Shown here: piece after piece, positions 7,691-15,749 of the stretch
How positions within the stretch are numbered: position 1 is the first letter of the stretch
Layout of the letters: every line of letters begins with the position of its first letter
Source: Palsa-504 sp963800415
GTDB lineage: Bacteria > Actinomycetota > Actinomycetes > Streptosporangiales > Streptosporangiaceae
Assembly (NCBI GenBank): GCA_963800415.1
Contig: CAWDBS010000042.1
Coordinates: forward strand, 1 to 64,000
Direction: 5' to 3'
DNA: 64,000 nt
Translations under genes and position numbers: made by a program
Notes under the pieces: generated by a model
What the model saw: only the letters and a program-made list of their open reading frames with translations
What the model was told of the DNA's origin: nothing
Database searches by the model: none

Positions 7691-9252
7691 GACGCCTCCT
7701 CCGCGCCTTCGAGAACCGACACCGCCGGGTTGTAGTAGCCGTCGGCCCGCTGCACCACTCCGTCCAGGCCGCGGCCGCCGTCGGCCGGCCGCTTCGTCAC
7801 CCCGAACGTCCCCTCGGCGATCGCGGTCAGCAGCCCCTGCGAGCCGATGGTGTGCAGCAGGTCGATGGCCTCGCCGAGGACCTGCCGGGCGCGCTGGGCG
7901 ACGAACCCGTCCGGCTCGGGCCGGAACGAGGCGCCGAGCTGCCCGGCGGCGCGGCGCACGTACCGGACGTTCTCCAGGGCCAGGTCGCGATCGGACAGGA
8001 ACGGGGTGTGGATGCCCTCGGTCATCATGCCGATGAGCAGGATGGACTGGCCGGTCATCACCCCGGCCAGGTTGAAGAACGCGTCCAGCAGGTAGCCGGC
8101 GAAGACGTTGCCGGTCATGTGCTTGGTCGGCGGCATGTACTTCAGCGGCGCGTCCGGGAACAGCTCCCTGATCAGCTGGGCGTGGGCCAGCTCGAGCAGG
8201 AACGAGTCCGGCACCTCGGGGTTGATCTCGAACGCGTGCCCGAGCCCGAGCTGGGCGTCGGCCAGGCCGGCCTCGCGGCCGAAGTACTCGTTCAGCAGCT
8301 GCGAGACCACCACGGTGTGCGCCGCGTCCACCGCGTCGGCGGTAGTCAGGTAGTTGTCCTCGCCGGTGTTGATGACGATGCCGGCCCGCGCGTGCACCTG
8401 CCGGGAGAACCGCTGGTCGATGAACGTCCGCACCGGGTTGATGTCGCGGAAGATGATGCCGTACATGCAGTCGTTCAGCATCATGTCGAGCCGCTCGAGC
8501 CCGGCCAGCGAGGCGATCTCCGGCATGCACAGGCCGGAGGCGTAGTTGGTCAGCCGGACGTAGCGGCCGAGCTCGCGGGACACGTCGTCGAGCGCGGCGC
8601 GCATCAGCCGGAAGTTCTCCCGGGTAGCGTACGTGCCGGCGTAACCCTCCCGGGTCGCGCCCTCGGGCACGTAGTCCAGCAGCGACTGCCCGGTCGACCT
8701 GATCACCGCGATGACGTCGGCGCCCTCCCGCGCCGCCGCCTGCGCCTGCGGGATGTCCTCGTAGATGTCCCCGGTCGCCACGATCAGGTAGATCCACGGC
8801 ATCGGCGGGTCGGAGGTGGCGGCGATCATCCGGTCCCGCTCCGCCCGCCGGCTGTCGATCAGGGAAATCCCGTTACCGACCGAACGGCCCGCGATCTCCC
8901 TCGCCGCATCGGCATCTGCCCCCATGGGCAGGCGGAACTTGACCAGGCCCGCGCCCGCGTCGACGGCCAGCGTGCGCAGGTCGGGGTAGCCGCCGGTGAG
9001 CATCGCGTCCCAGGCCGGCAGGGCGACCCCGTGCTCGAGCCCGACCGACTCGCGGACCGCGTCGGCGAGCCGGTTCACCCACGGCATCCCGTCCTCGTCC
9101 GCCCCGTCCAGGCCGGCCAGGCGCAGCACGGCCCGTTCCACGGAGACCGTGGTGTGCGTGCGGGCCAGGTCGGTCACCGGCTGCCCGGCGAGCCTGGCCA
9201 GCTCGCGGGCCTGTGCGACTATCGCGGGGTCTAGGTTGAGCTTGCTGGTCAT
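7687..9252 (-). CDS. kamD: Lysine 5,6-aminomutase alpha subunit
   Basis: A 521-residue TIM-barrel subunit of the B12- and PLP-dependent D-lysine/beta-lysine 5,6-aminomutase. It starts MTSKLNLDPAIVAQARELA at ATG 9252, overlapping the kdd stop by ATGA. Features typical of the family include TTVSVERAVLRLAGLDGAD, VVSQLLNEYFGREAGLADAQ near the barrel, and MPPTKHMTGNVFAGYLLDAF. Length matches KamD (about 515-520). The frame is open a further 80 codons upstream, but that part lies inside kdd and lacks conservation. It is translationally coupled to kdd and kamE. Confidence 0.95.
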   Translation of the reverse strand: MTSKLNLDPAIVAQARELARLAGQPVTDLARTHTTVSVERAVLRLAGLDGADEDGMPWVNRLADAVRESVGLEHGVALPAWDAMLTGGYPDLRTLAVDAGAGLVKFRLPMGADADAAREIAGRSVGNGISLIDSRRAERDRMIAATSDPPMPWIYLIVATGDIYEDIPQAQAAAREGADVIAVIRSTGQSLLDYVPEGATREGYAGTYATRENFRLMRAALDDVSRELGRYVRLTNYASGLCMPEIASLAGLERLDMMLNDCMYGIIFRDINPVRTFIDQRFSRQVHARAGIVINTGEDNYLTTADAVDAAHTVVVSQLLNEYFGREAGLADAQLGLGHAFEINPEVPDSFLLELAHAQLIRELFPDAPLKYMPPTKHMTGNVFAGYLLDAFFNLAGVMTGQSILLIGMMTEGIHTPFLSDRDLALENVRYVRRAAGQLGASFRPEPDGFVAQRARQVLGEAIDLLHTIGSQGLLTAIAEGTFGVTKRPADGGRGLDGVVQRADGYYNPAVSVLEGAEEAS

Positions 9253-10280
9253 GACGCCACCCGCCGTTCGAACAGGTTCCGTACCGATGGGACGCCGCGG
9301 ATCAGGCCGAGCGCGAGGTCCGCGTGGCCGGGGACGTACCCGTTGCCGACCAGCATGGTCACGTCGGCGGCCAGGCCCTCGGCGCCCAGGGCGGCGGCGC
9401 TGAAGCTGGTGGCCATCGAGAAGAAGATCACCGTCCCGCCTTGCTTCGTCGACAATATGGCGCCGCCTTCGCAGCCTGGCACATCCACGCACACGACGGT
9501 CACGTCGGCTGGTCCTCCGGCTGTCTCTACTTTCCTTGCCAGTTCCACGGGATCCCTGGCGTCGGCAATGACGATCTCATCGACCAGTCCGGCGCTCTCC
9601 CGGAGCAGGGCCGCCTCCGCCTCCGTGGGGACGACTCCTATGACCTCAGCGGCGCCTGCTTGGCGGGCGGCTGCGGCGGAGAGGGAGCCGCTCTTGCCTG
9701 CGGCGCCGATGATGACGGCCACGCACCCCCGTTTGATCATCCGCTGCGTCAGCGCGGGGGCACCGCACACGTCTAGTACGGCTAGTGCTAGCGGGACGGG
9801 GAGGTCATCGGGGAGGACGGCGGCGATGGATCTGGCGAACAAGATGGCGTGACCCTCGCAGGGGACCTGCTCAGAGCGGGCGTCCCAGCGGGACAGGCCG
9901 TCGGTGATGACGAGGGGGGTCAGGGTGAGGGAGACCAGGGTGGCGATGCGCTGGCCGGGCACCAGGCCCAGCGGGGATGCCGGGCCGGCCTCTTCCACCG
10001 TGCCGGTCAGCATGCCGCCGGAGCCAGTGACCGGGTTCTGCATCTTGCCGCGGGTGGCGATGATCTCCAGTACGGCAGCCCGGATCTTGTCCGGGTCGCC
10101 GCCGTAGGTCTCGCGCAGCTGGCGGTAGGAGGCGGCGTCCAGGTTCAGCCGGTCCACCCGCACCCGGACTTCGTCAGCGGTGATCGCCGGGTCGGGATCG
10201 AGCCGCCAGGCAGCCTGCGGGAGAACGCCTGGCGGATCGGTCACCCGGTGCAGCCCGAGGGGCGACGAAGAAGTGGTCAT
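9249..10280 (-). CDS. kdd: 3,5-diaminohexanoate dehydrogenase
   Basis: A 343-residue NAD(P)-dependent dehydrogenase that deaminates L-erythro-3,5-diaminohexanoate to 5-amino-3-oxohexanoate. The start MTTSSSPLGLHRVTDPPG (10280) opens the conserved domain. The N-terminal segment YRQLRETYGGDPDKIRAAV and the nucleotide-binding segment VAVIIGAAGKSGSLSAAAARQAGA (about 170-195) fit the family, as does the length. It heads the minus-strand operon kdd-kamD-kamE-kal and diverges from kamA across a 326-bp AT-richer spacer with inverted repeats. Family membership also draws on this context. Confidence 0.9.
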   Translation of the reverse strand: MTTSSSPLGLHRVTDPPGVLPQAAWRLDPDPAITADEVRVRVDRLNLDAASYRQLRETYGGDPDKIRAAVLEIIATRGKMQNPVTGSGGMLTGTVEEAGPASPLGLVPGQRIATLVSLTLTPLVITDGLSRWDARSEQVPCEGHAILFARSIAAVLPDDLPVPLALAVLDVCGAPALTQRMIKRGCVAVIIGAAGKSGSLSAAAARQAGAAEVIGVVPTEAEAALLRESAGLVDEIVIADARDPVELARKVETAGGPADVTVVCVDVPGCEGGAILSTKQGGTVIFFSMATSFSAAALGAEGLAADVTMLVGNGYVPGHADLALGLIRGVPSVRNLFERRVAS

Positions 10281-10420
10281 ACGGCTGGTCCTTCCGGCCG
10301 GCCGACGGTGGTAAGGCCGGCCGGCGTGTACCCACCCGTGCGCGCACGGACGGTGACGCATCTCGCAGAGCGTTCGGTAAAATTTCTTGTCTATATCGTA
10401 GATTACGGGAACTTTTCAAG

Positions 10421-10437
10421 TATAGTGGTCGACTATA
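10421..10437. promoter_or_regulatory. Palindromic operator candidate
   Basis: TATAGT-GGTCG-ACTATA: 6-bp perfect arms around 5 bp, in the AT-rich block between kdd and kamA. The GT..AC spacing is like GntR-type operators. No regulator gene is adjacent, so the binding protein is unknown. Confidence 0.45.
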
Positions 10438-10558
10438 TGAATATTTTCTTGTGCCGCGATGGCTGGTAGCAACCCAGCTGCGTCGCCGCACGTGCGGTTG
10501 CACAAGCGATCTCGTGAATCCGCAGTCATTCAGGAAGATCTACTGTCTACTTCGTTTT

Positions 10559-10580
10559 GTACCGCAGGTTCTTCGGTACC
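10559..10580 (+). promoter_or_regulatory. Inverted repeat in the kamA leader
   Basis: GTACCG (10559-10564) pairs with CGGTAC (10574-10579), 27 bp before the kamA ATG and upstream of the Shine-Dalgarno GGAGAGG (10592-10598). It could be a second operator half or an mRNA hairpin. Confidence 0.35.
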
Positions 10581-10606
10581 ATGCAGGAATCGGAGAGGTG
10601 GCTTTC

Positions 10607-12031
10607 ATGGTCTCGCAGCCGTATGTGTACCAGCGACATGAGGTAGCCGAACCCGACTGGCGCCGGCTCCCCGGCTGGGCGGGGGTGTCCGCCGCCGACT
10701 GGGAATCCGCGCAGTGGCAGCGCGCGCACTGCGTCAAGAACGCCCGGCAGCTACGGCAGGTCACCGGGCCGGGTCTGGCCGACTCCTTCCTCGCCGATCT
10801 CGAGCGCGACCAGCGCGAGCGGGCCACCATGTCGATGCTGCTGCCGCCGCAGATGCTCAACACCATGGTGCCGGCCGCCTCCCCCGACCAGCCGGGTTTC
10901 ACCGAGGCGTTCTACGCCGACCCGGTGCGGCGGTACATGATCCCCGCGTTCAGCGACCGGCGAACCGACTGGCCCTCCCACCCGTACGCGCAGCGCGACT
11001 CGCTGCACGAGGCGGAGATGTGGGCGGTCGAGGGCCTCACCCACCGCTACCCCACCAAGGTGCTCGCCGAACTGCTGCCCACCTGCCCGCAGTACTGCGG
11101 GCACTGCACCCGGATGGACCTGGTCGGCAACCCCACCGCGGTCACCGACAAGCACAAGTTCGCGCTGGCCCGCGAGGACAGGCTCGGCGCCATGCTCTCC
11201 TACCTGCGCCGCACGCCCGGGGTGCGCGACGTCGTGGTTTCCGGCGGGGACGTGGCCAACCTGCCCTGGCCGCGGCTGGAGTCGTTCGTGGCCGCGCTGC
11301 TCGAGATCGACTCGATCAGGGATATCAGGCTGGCCAGCAAGGCGCTGATGGGCCTGCCGCAGCACTGGCTGTCGGACGAGGTGCGGGCCGGCATGGCCCG
11401 GCTGGCCGGCACGGCCCGCTCGCGCGGGGTGAGCATCGCCATCCACACCCACGTGAACGCCGCGCAGTCGGTGACCCCGCTGGTCGCCAGGGCCGCAGCC
11501 GCCATGATGGAAGCCGGCGTGCGCGACGTGCGGAACCAGGGCGTGCTGCTGCGCGGCACCAACGACAGCGCCGGGGCGCTGCTGGACCTGTGCTTCGCAC
11601 TGCTCGACGGGGCCGGCATCATGCCCTACTACTTCTACCTGTGCGACATGATCCCGGGCAGCGAGCACTGGCGGCTGACGCTGGCCGAGGGCCAGTCCCT
11701 GCAGCACGAGATCATGGGCTACCTGCCCGGGTTCGCCACCCCCCGGCTGGTCTGCGACGTGCCTTACGTCGGCAAACGCTGGCTGCACCAGGTTGCCAGG
11801 TACGACACCGACCACGGCATCTCGTACTGGACGAAGAACTACCGCACTGCCCTCGAGACCGACGACGAGCTGGCGCTCGGCCGCGAGTACCCCTATTACG
11901 ATCCGATCTACATGCTGCCCGAATCCGGCCAGGCCTGGTGGCGGTCACAGCGTTCCCGGTCGCACGCCGGGGCGGCCGGGGTCGTCAGGCTGGCTGGTAG
12001 CGGCGGCTCAGCTCGTCAAGACGCAGTCTGA
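10607..12031 (+). CDS. kamA: L-lysine 2,3-aminomutase (radical SAM, PLP)
   Basis: A 474-residue radical SAM enzyme converting L-lysine to L-beta-lysine, the first step of the pathway. The iron-sulfur cluster motif is C160-x3-C164-x2-C167 (TCPQYCGHCTRMD). The barrel continues with DVVVSGGDVANLPWPRLE, IRLASKALMGLPQHW and a PLP-lysine region near ALMGLP/NQGVLLRGTNDSA. Start ATG 10607 was chosen because GGAGAGG lies 9 bp upstream and conservation begins there. The frame is open for another 52 codons upstream. Its 3' end overlaps the convergent acetyltransferase gene by 47 bp. Related aminomutases (glutamate, arginine) exist, but the neighbours kdd/kamD/kamE make lysine the likely substrate. Confidence 0.93.
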   Translation: MVSQPYVYQRHEVAEPDWRRLPGWAGVSAADWESAQWQRAHCVKNARQLRQVTGPGLADSFLADLERDQRERATMSMLLPPQMLNTMVPAASPDQPGFTEAFYADPVRRYMIPAFSDRRTDWPSHPYAQRDSLHEAEMWAVEGLTHRYPTKVLAELLPTCPQYCGHCTRMDLVGNPTAVTDKHKFALAREDRLGAMLSYLRRTPGVRDVVVSGGDVANLPWPRLESFVAALLEIDSIRDIRLASKALMGLPQHWLSDEVRAGMARLAGTARSRGVSIAIHTHVNAAQSVTPLVARAAAAMMEAGVRDVRNQGVLLRGTNDSAGALLDLCFALLDGAGIMPYYFYLCDMIPGSEHWRLTLAEGQSLQHEIMGYLPGFATPRLVCDVPYVGKRWLHQVARYDTDHGISYWTKNYRTALETDDELALGREYPYYDPIYMLPESGQAWWRSQRSRSHAGAAGVVRLAGSGGSARQDAV

Positions 12032-13049
12032 CCGCGGGCCATTCGGCCGCGGTGATGCCGAACCGGACGGAGTCCCTCGGGTTCAGGTCAGCACCCAGCC
12101 GGTGCGCGCGCAAGATCCCCTCGAAACGCGCGCCGATCCGCTGCATCGCGTCGCGTGAGCGCTGATTCCGCGCGTCGGTGTGCAGGCACACCGAGCGCAC
12201 CTCCCAGACCTCGAAGGCCTGGGTGAGCATGAGGCGCTTCATCTCGGTGTTCGCGCCGGACCTGATCGCGGTGGGGGCCAGCCAGGTGTAGCCGATCTCG
12301 CACGTGTCCGGTCCGGTGCGCGCCACGCCGCCGGGCCACGGCCAGTAGCCGAGGTCGAAGAACCGGGTCGAGCCGATCACCGTGTCATCGGCCATCCGGA
12401 CGACGGCGTACGGCGCCGCCTGGCCGGCGTCCCGGGCCGCGATCGCGGTCTCGACGTACCGGCGGACCTGGGCCTCGTCCTGCGGCACCGGTGACCAGCG
12501 GTACAGCTCACCGCCGCCGGACGCGGCGGCCAGCAGGCCGGGCAGGTGATCGTAGTACAGCGGCTCGAGGCGGACATCCTTGCCGACCAGCGGGTTGGTG
12601 AGGAGCGCCGCGCCTGGCGTTTCCGGACCCTCGGTGCGCCGCGGACGTTCCAGGTAACGGCCATCCGGCCGGGCGAAGCCGAACGAGCGGTACAGGCCGT
12701 GCGCGTCGGAGGTGTGCAGCATCCAGCGGAATCCCGCGCCCGGCCCCTCTTCGATCATCATCGCGACGACGGCCTTGCCCAGGCCGGCGCCGCGGTGCGC
12801 GGGCAGCACGTACACGTCGCCCAGGTAGGCGGACCCGCCGTCGCTGAACGCGCGGGCGAAGCCGACCATCGCCCCCGCCTCGTCGTACGCGCCGGTGACC
12901 CGCCAGGCCGTGGCGATCTGGCGCCTGATGTCCTGCTCGCCCCGCCACCGGGCCCAGTACGCCCCGGTGGTCAAGAACGCGGCCGCGGCCGCGGCATCGA
13001 TCCTGGCCGGGTCGTCGTCGATCTCGTAGTTTCCGAAAACACGCCGCAT
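11985..13049 (-). CDS. Tandem GNAT acetyltransferase (two domains)
   Basis: A 354-residue protein with two GNAT domains. Residues about 1-145 form the first, with the acetyl-CoA pyrophosphate loop in VYVLPAHRGAGLGKAVVAMM and LYRSFGFARPDGRYLERPRR. Residues about 155-354 form a RimJ/RimL-like second domain (VRLEPLYYDHLPGLLAAA, IGYTWLAPTAIRSGANTEMK, VCLHTDARNQRSRDAMQRIG, GARFEGILRAHR). It transfers acetyl groups from acetyl-CoA to an unknown amine. It is convergent with kamA and shares 47 bp with it. Because beta-lysine acetyltransferases are GNAT proteins paired with lysine 2,3-aminomutases elsewhere, a beta-lysine-related role is possible but unproven. Confidence 0.85.
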   Translation of the reverse strand: MRRVFGNYEIDDDPARIDAAAAAAFLTTGAYWARWRGEQDIRRQIATAWRVTGAYDEAGAMVGFARAFSDGGSAYLGDVYVLPAHRGAGLGKAVVAMMIEEGPGAGFRWMLHTSDAHGLYRSFGFARPDGRYLERPRRTEGPETPGAALLTNPLVGKDVRLEPLYYDHLPGLLAAASGGGELYRWSPVPQDEAQVRRYVETAIAARDAGQAAPYAVVRMADDTVIGSTRFFDLGYWPWPGGVARTGPDTCEIGYTWLAPTAIRSGANTEMKRLMLTQAFEVWEVRSVCLHTDARNQRSRDAMQRIGARFEGILRAHRLGADLNPRDSVRFGITAAEWPAVRLRLDELSRRYQPA

Positions 13050-13239
13050 AACAGCACCCCCAGGGCCTGGTCGATGTCGGTGATCAGGTCCGCGGCGGGC
13101 TCCGCGCCGGACCGGAACCGCCCCGTGCGGTCGCAGCCGGTCGGCCGGGATTCGGCGGACAACGCCTCAGTCATCGGTACCCATAAATGTTACAGTTACG
13201 CGCATCCGGGCAGCCGGCACATCCACTGAATGTCGGGTG

Positions 13240-13683
13240 CTACTGCGCTGGGGCGGCGGGCGGCGGGCGCCGTGGGCGGACGCTCGGTTCCGGATCGCGT
13301 CGCTGAGCCGAACCGAGCGGGATCGTGCTGAAGGCGAATCCCCGCAGTTCAGGCTGGCCTGACCCACCCGGCTGAGCGGGCTGGCCCGGCTGGCCTGGCT
13401 GTTCCGGGATGCGGCCGCCCGCGGCTGGCTCGATGGCCAGGATGGTCAGCTTCCCGTCAGCCAGGTCGTGCTGCCCCGCCCACGCCCGCAACGCCTCGAT
13501 GACGTCGGGGACATGGTAAGCGCAGGCGTTCGCCTGCCGGTGCGCCTGCCGCGGCCGCGACGCATCCAGCTGAACCTGGAAGCACGGCCCGTGCAGGCAG
13601 TTGGTGTCCGCGTCGCAGCTACCCGTCGACGCCCGGTCATCTGCTGGAATCATGTCCTGCCCGGATCGCCGGGGCACCCCCAT
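13240..13683 (-). CDS. Uncharacterised protein with Pro/Gly/Gln-rich linker
   Basis: A 147-residue ORF. The alternative start at 13653 (MIPADDRAST) would give 137. The part around residues 30-85 (GPCFQVQLDASRPRQAHRQA, VPDVIEALRAWAGQHDLADG, KLTILAIEPAAG) looks folded, and resembles a conserved actinobacterial protein that I cannot name. It is followed by a low-complexity stretch rich in PGQPGQPAQPGG and an Arg/Pro-rich tail. No membrane segment is seen. Coding status is moderately supported by composition. Confidence 0.45.
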   Translation of the reverse strand: MGVPRRSGQDMIPADDRASTGSCDADTNCLHGPCFQVQLDASRPRQAHRQANACAYHVPDVIEALRAWAGQHDLADGKLTILAIEPAAGGRIPEQPGQPGQPAQPGGSGQPELRGFAFSTIPLGSAQRRDPEPSVRPRRPPPAAPAQ

Positions 13684-14061
13684 CGGACGGTGCTCGACGT
13701 ACTGTCATCGAAGGCTTTTTCCTCCCTGGAAGTCCTTGACGCAAAGACAGCCCCTCCCGTCGCGAGCGGAAGATCCAGGCGCAGTCAATGCGACGACGGC
13801 CAACCGCTGCAGGTAATTGCGCGGTGCCCCCGGCCGTCCGAAGCAATAGTGTCCGCCCCGGCAGGCAGCGCGCCACCCCATCGGGAATATTTGTCTCAGT
13901 CTTCACTCAACTGCCGATTGTTAGCGCGCACAGGCTACTCGTGAGTACGAGATTGAACCGAAGATAAGGGGGGAATCGTAGCGCCTTGCATTATCTGCAA
14001 TGAACAGTTAGCTTGAGGCGGAAACATAAATTGGCGGCATTCAAGCGTTTACTGCCGGCAG
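13684..14061. other. Non-coding stretch, no gene recognised
   Basis: No open frame resembles a known family. The part 13900-14060 is less GC-rich than its surroundings. A small palindrome (CTGCCGGCAG) is seen near 14053. Confidence 0.4.
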
Positions 14062-14216
14062 TTAATCGCCCGCTGGGAGCCGGCCGAGCACAAGGGCGCC
14101 GCCGAGCGCTTCGGGCTGGGTCACGGTGGTGACGCCGGAGTTCTTCCTGGCGATCATCAGCCAGGCACCCGCCGGCTCCTCGGTGAGTTCGCCGGGCCCG
14201 GCAGCCTGCCAAAAGC
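14062..14216 (-). pseudogene. YdeI-family (OmpD-associated type) remnant
   Basis: The minus strand reads ELTEEPAGAWLMIARKNSGV and TTVTQPEALGGALVLG before a stop at 14062-14064. This matches the segment of YdeI-like proteins with the consensus 'GVWLRxxKKGSGVPSVTYxEALxEALCFGWIDGQ'. The diagnostic GWIDG is lost and the rest of the roughly 190-residue protein is absent. It is a remnant. Confidence 0.5.
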
Positions 14217-14294
14217 CGTGCTATACGGTCGGTAATATAGATAATCCGCGCCACCACCTCGCGGACCGGGAGGTCCTACCGATAGCGTTGTCCC

Positions 14295-14957
14295 ATGGCG
14301 CAGCGTACCGAGCAGATCAGCCTTCACCTCAACGCGTACCTCACCGCGCACAGCAGCCCGCCGGACGCCGTTCTCCGGGAGCTGGCCAACGAGACCGCGG
14401 ACCTGTACCCGAACGAGACCGGCCTGGCCATCGCCCCGGAGCAGGGCACGCTCATGACGCTGCTGACCCAGCTCACCCGCGCCGCCTCGGCAATCGAGAT
14501 CGGCACCTTCACCGGCTACTCCTCCATCTGCATCGCCCGCGGGCTGGCCGGCGGCGGACGCCTGCTGTGCTGCGACATCAGCGCGGAATGGACGTCGGTG
14601 GCCCGGAAGTACTGGGAGAAGGCCGGCCTTCAGGACCGCATCGAGCTGCGGCTCGGCCCGGCCATCGACACGCTGCGCGCGCTGCCCGACGAGGAGATGT
14701 TCGACCTGGCGTTCATCGACGCCGACAAGGGCGGCTACCTCGGCTACTGGCGTGAGATCGTGCCGCGGGTACGCCCGGGCGGATTGATCATGGTTGACAA
14801 TACGTTCTCGCACGGCCGCGTGATCGACGCCGGCAATGACAACCCGCTGGTGATCGCGGTCAGGGACTTCAACGACCACGCCGCCGCCGACGACCGGGTG
14901 GACCTGGTCATGGTCCCGATCGGCGACGGCCTGACACTGGCCCGCAAGAAGGATTAG
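14295..14957 (+). CDS. SAM-dependent O-methyltransferase (caffeoyl-CoA type)
   Basis: A 220-residue class I O-methyltransferase of family 3. The SAM-binding glycine-rich loop is ASAIEIGTFTGYSSICIARG, followed by LLCCDISAEWTSVARKYWEK. The metal-binding motif is in FDLAFIDADKGGYLGYW, with a second site at GGLIMVDNTF. Such enzymes methylate catechol-like hydroxyls using Mg2+. The substrate cannot be told from sequence. Length is normal (about 220). It is convergent with the Liv operon (12-bp gap) and has no obvious functional link to it. Confidence 0.9.
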   Translation: MAQRTEQISLHLNAYLTAHSSPPDAVLRELANETADLYPNETGLAIAPEQGTLMTLLTQLTRAASAIEIGTFTGYSSICIARGLAGGGRLLCCDISAEWTSVARKYWEKAGLQDRIELRLGPAIDTLRALPDEEMFDLAFIDADKGGYLGYWREIVPRVRPGGLIMVDNTFSHGRVIDAGNDNPLVIAVRDFNDHAAADDRVDLVMVPIGDGLTLARKKD

Positions 14958-14969
14958 CCGGGCCCCTGC

Positions 14970-15749
14970 CTAGCCAGCACTGACCGCCCCGCCGAGGTAG
15001 AGCGCCCCGATCTCGGGGTTCTCGAGCACGTCGCGCCCGGTGCCGGACAACCGCACTCGGCCGCTCTCCATCACCACGCCGTGGCTGGACAGCCGCAGGC
15101 CCGCCCGGGCGTTCTGCTCGACGAGCAGGATCGTCGTGCCGGCCGCGTTCATCTGCCTGATCGCGTCGAACACGGTCCGCAGGATCTTCGGCGCCAGCCC
15201 CATCGACGGCTCGTCGAGCATGAGCAGGCGGGGTTCGAGCATCAACGCCCGGGCGAACTCCACCAGCCGCTGCTGCCCGCCGGACAGGCTGCCTGCCTTC
15301 TTCCCCGCCCATCCGGCGATGTCCGGGAAGATGTCGAATACCGCCGTCACCCGGCGTGCCGTCAGCGCCCGGTCCGACAGTATGTAGCCGCCGAGCTCGA
15401 TGTTCTCCCGGACCGTCATGTCACGGAACAGGCTGTGGTTCTGCGGCACCTGAACCACGCCGAGGCGCAGCACCTGGCGCGGCGACATGCCGACGAGGTT
15501 CTGCCCGTCGAGCGCGATCGAGCCGAGGCGCGGGCGCAGCAGGCCGCTGATCGATGACATCAGCGTGGATTTCCCCGCCCCGTTCGGCCCCACCACGCAG
15601 GTGATGCCGCCCGCGGTCACATCCAGGGAAACCCCGCGGAGCACATCCCCGCCGCCGTACCCGGCCACCAGCCCGTCGATCGTGAGTACCGAACGGGCCG
15701 TGGTGCCTGCCCCGGCGTTCTGCGCGGGGCCTTCGGCGGGCGCCGTCAT
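14970..15749 (-). CDS. livF: Liv-type ABC transporter ATPase LivF
   Basis: A 259-residue ATPase of the branched-chain amino acid/amide transporter family (HAAT). Walker A is GPNGAGKST, Q-loop region VPQNHSLFRDMTVRENI, signature LSGGQQ, Walker B LLMLDEPSMGLAP. It energises uptake together with LivG. The ATG overlaps the livG stop (ATGA). It is the last gene of the operon livK-H-M-G-F. The solute is not fixed by the ATPases: Liv systems import amino acids, urea, amides or aromatic acids. Confidence 0.92.
   Translation of the reverse strand: MTAPAEGPAQNAGAGTTARSVLTIDGLVAGYGGGDVLRGVSLDVTAGGITCVVGPNGAGKSTLMSSISGLLRPRLGSIALDGQNLVGMSPRQVLRLGVVQVPQNHSLFRDMTVRENIELGGYILSDRALTARRVTAVFDIFPDIAGWAGKKAGSLSGGQQRLVEFARALMLEPRLLMLDEPSMGLAPKILRTVFDAIRQMNAAGTTILLVEQNARAGLRLSSHGVVMESGRVRLSGTGRDVLENPEIGALYLGGAVSAG

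Larger units (their letters stand above)
10281..10606. promoter_or_regulatory. Divergent kdd/kamA regulatory region
   Basis: This spacer contains a distinctly AT-rich block (about 10378-10450) in otherwise GC-rich DNA. It holds the inverted repeat at 10421-10437 and, near kamA, another at 10559-10580. It presumably carries both divergent promoters. I could not assign -10/-35 boxes with confidence. No cobalamin riboswitch features were found, although KamDE needs B12. Confidence 0.55.

Noticed and set aside
7691..8797. Upstream extension of kamE giving a 625-residue protein
   Set aside because: The extra part is Arg/Gly-rich and lies entirely inside kamD in another frame. The ATGA overlap fixes the start at 7690.
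10281..10606. Cobalamin riboswitch before the B12-dependent kamD/kamE operon
   Set aside because: The spacer is AT-rich and contains none of the riboswitch core sequences.
12971..13174. A 67-residue minus-strand ORF overlapping the start of the GNAT gene
   Set aside because: No recognisable family or clear ribosome-binding site, and most of it overlaps the GNAT coding region.
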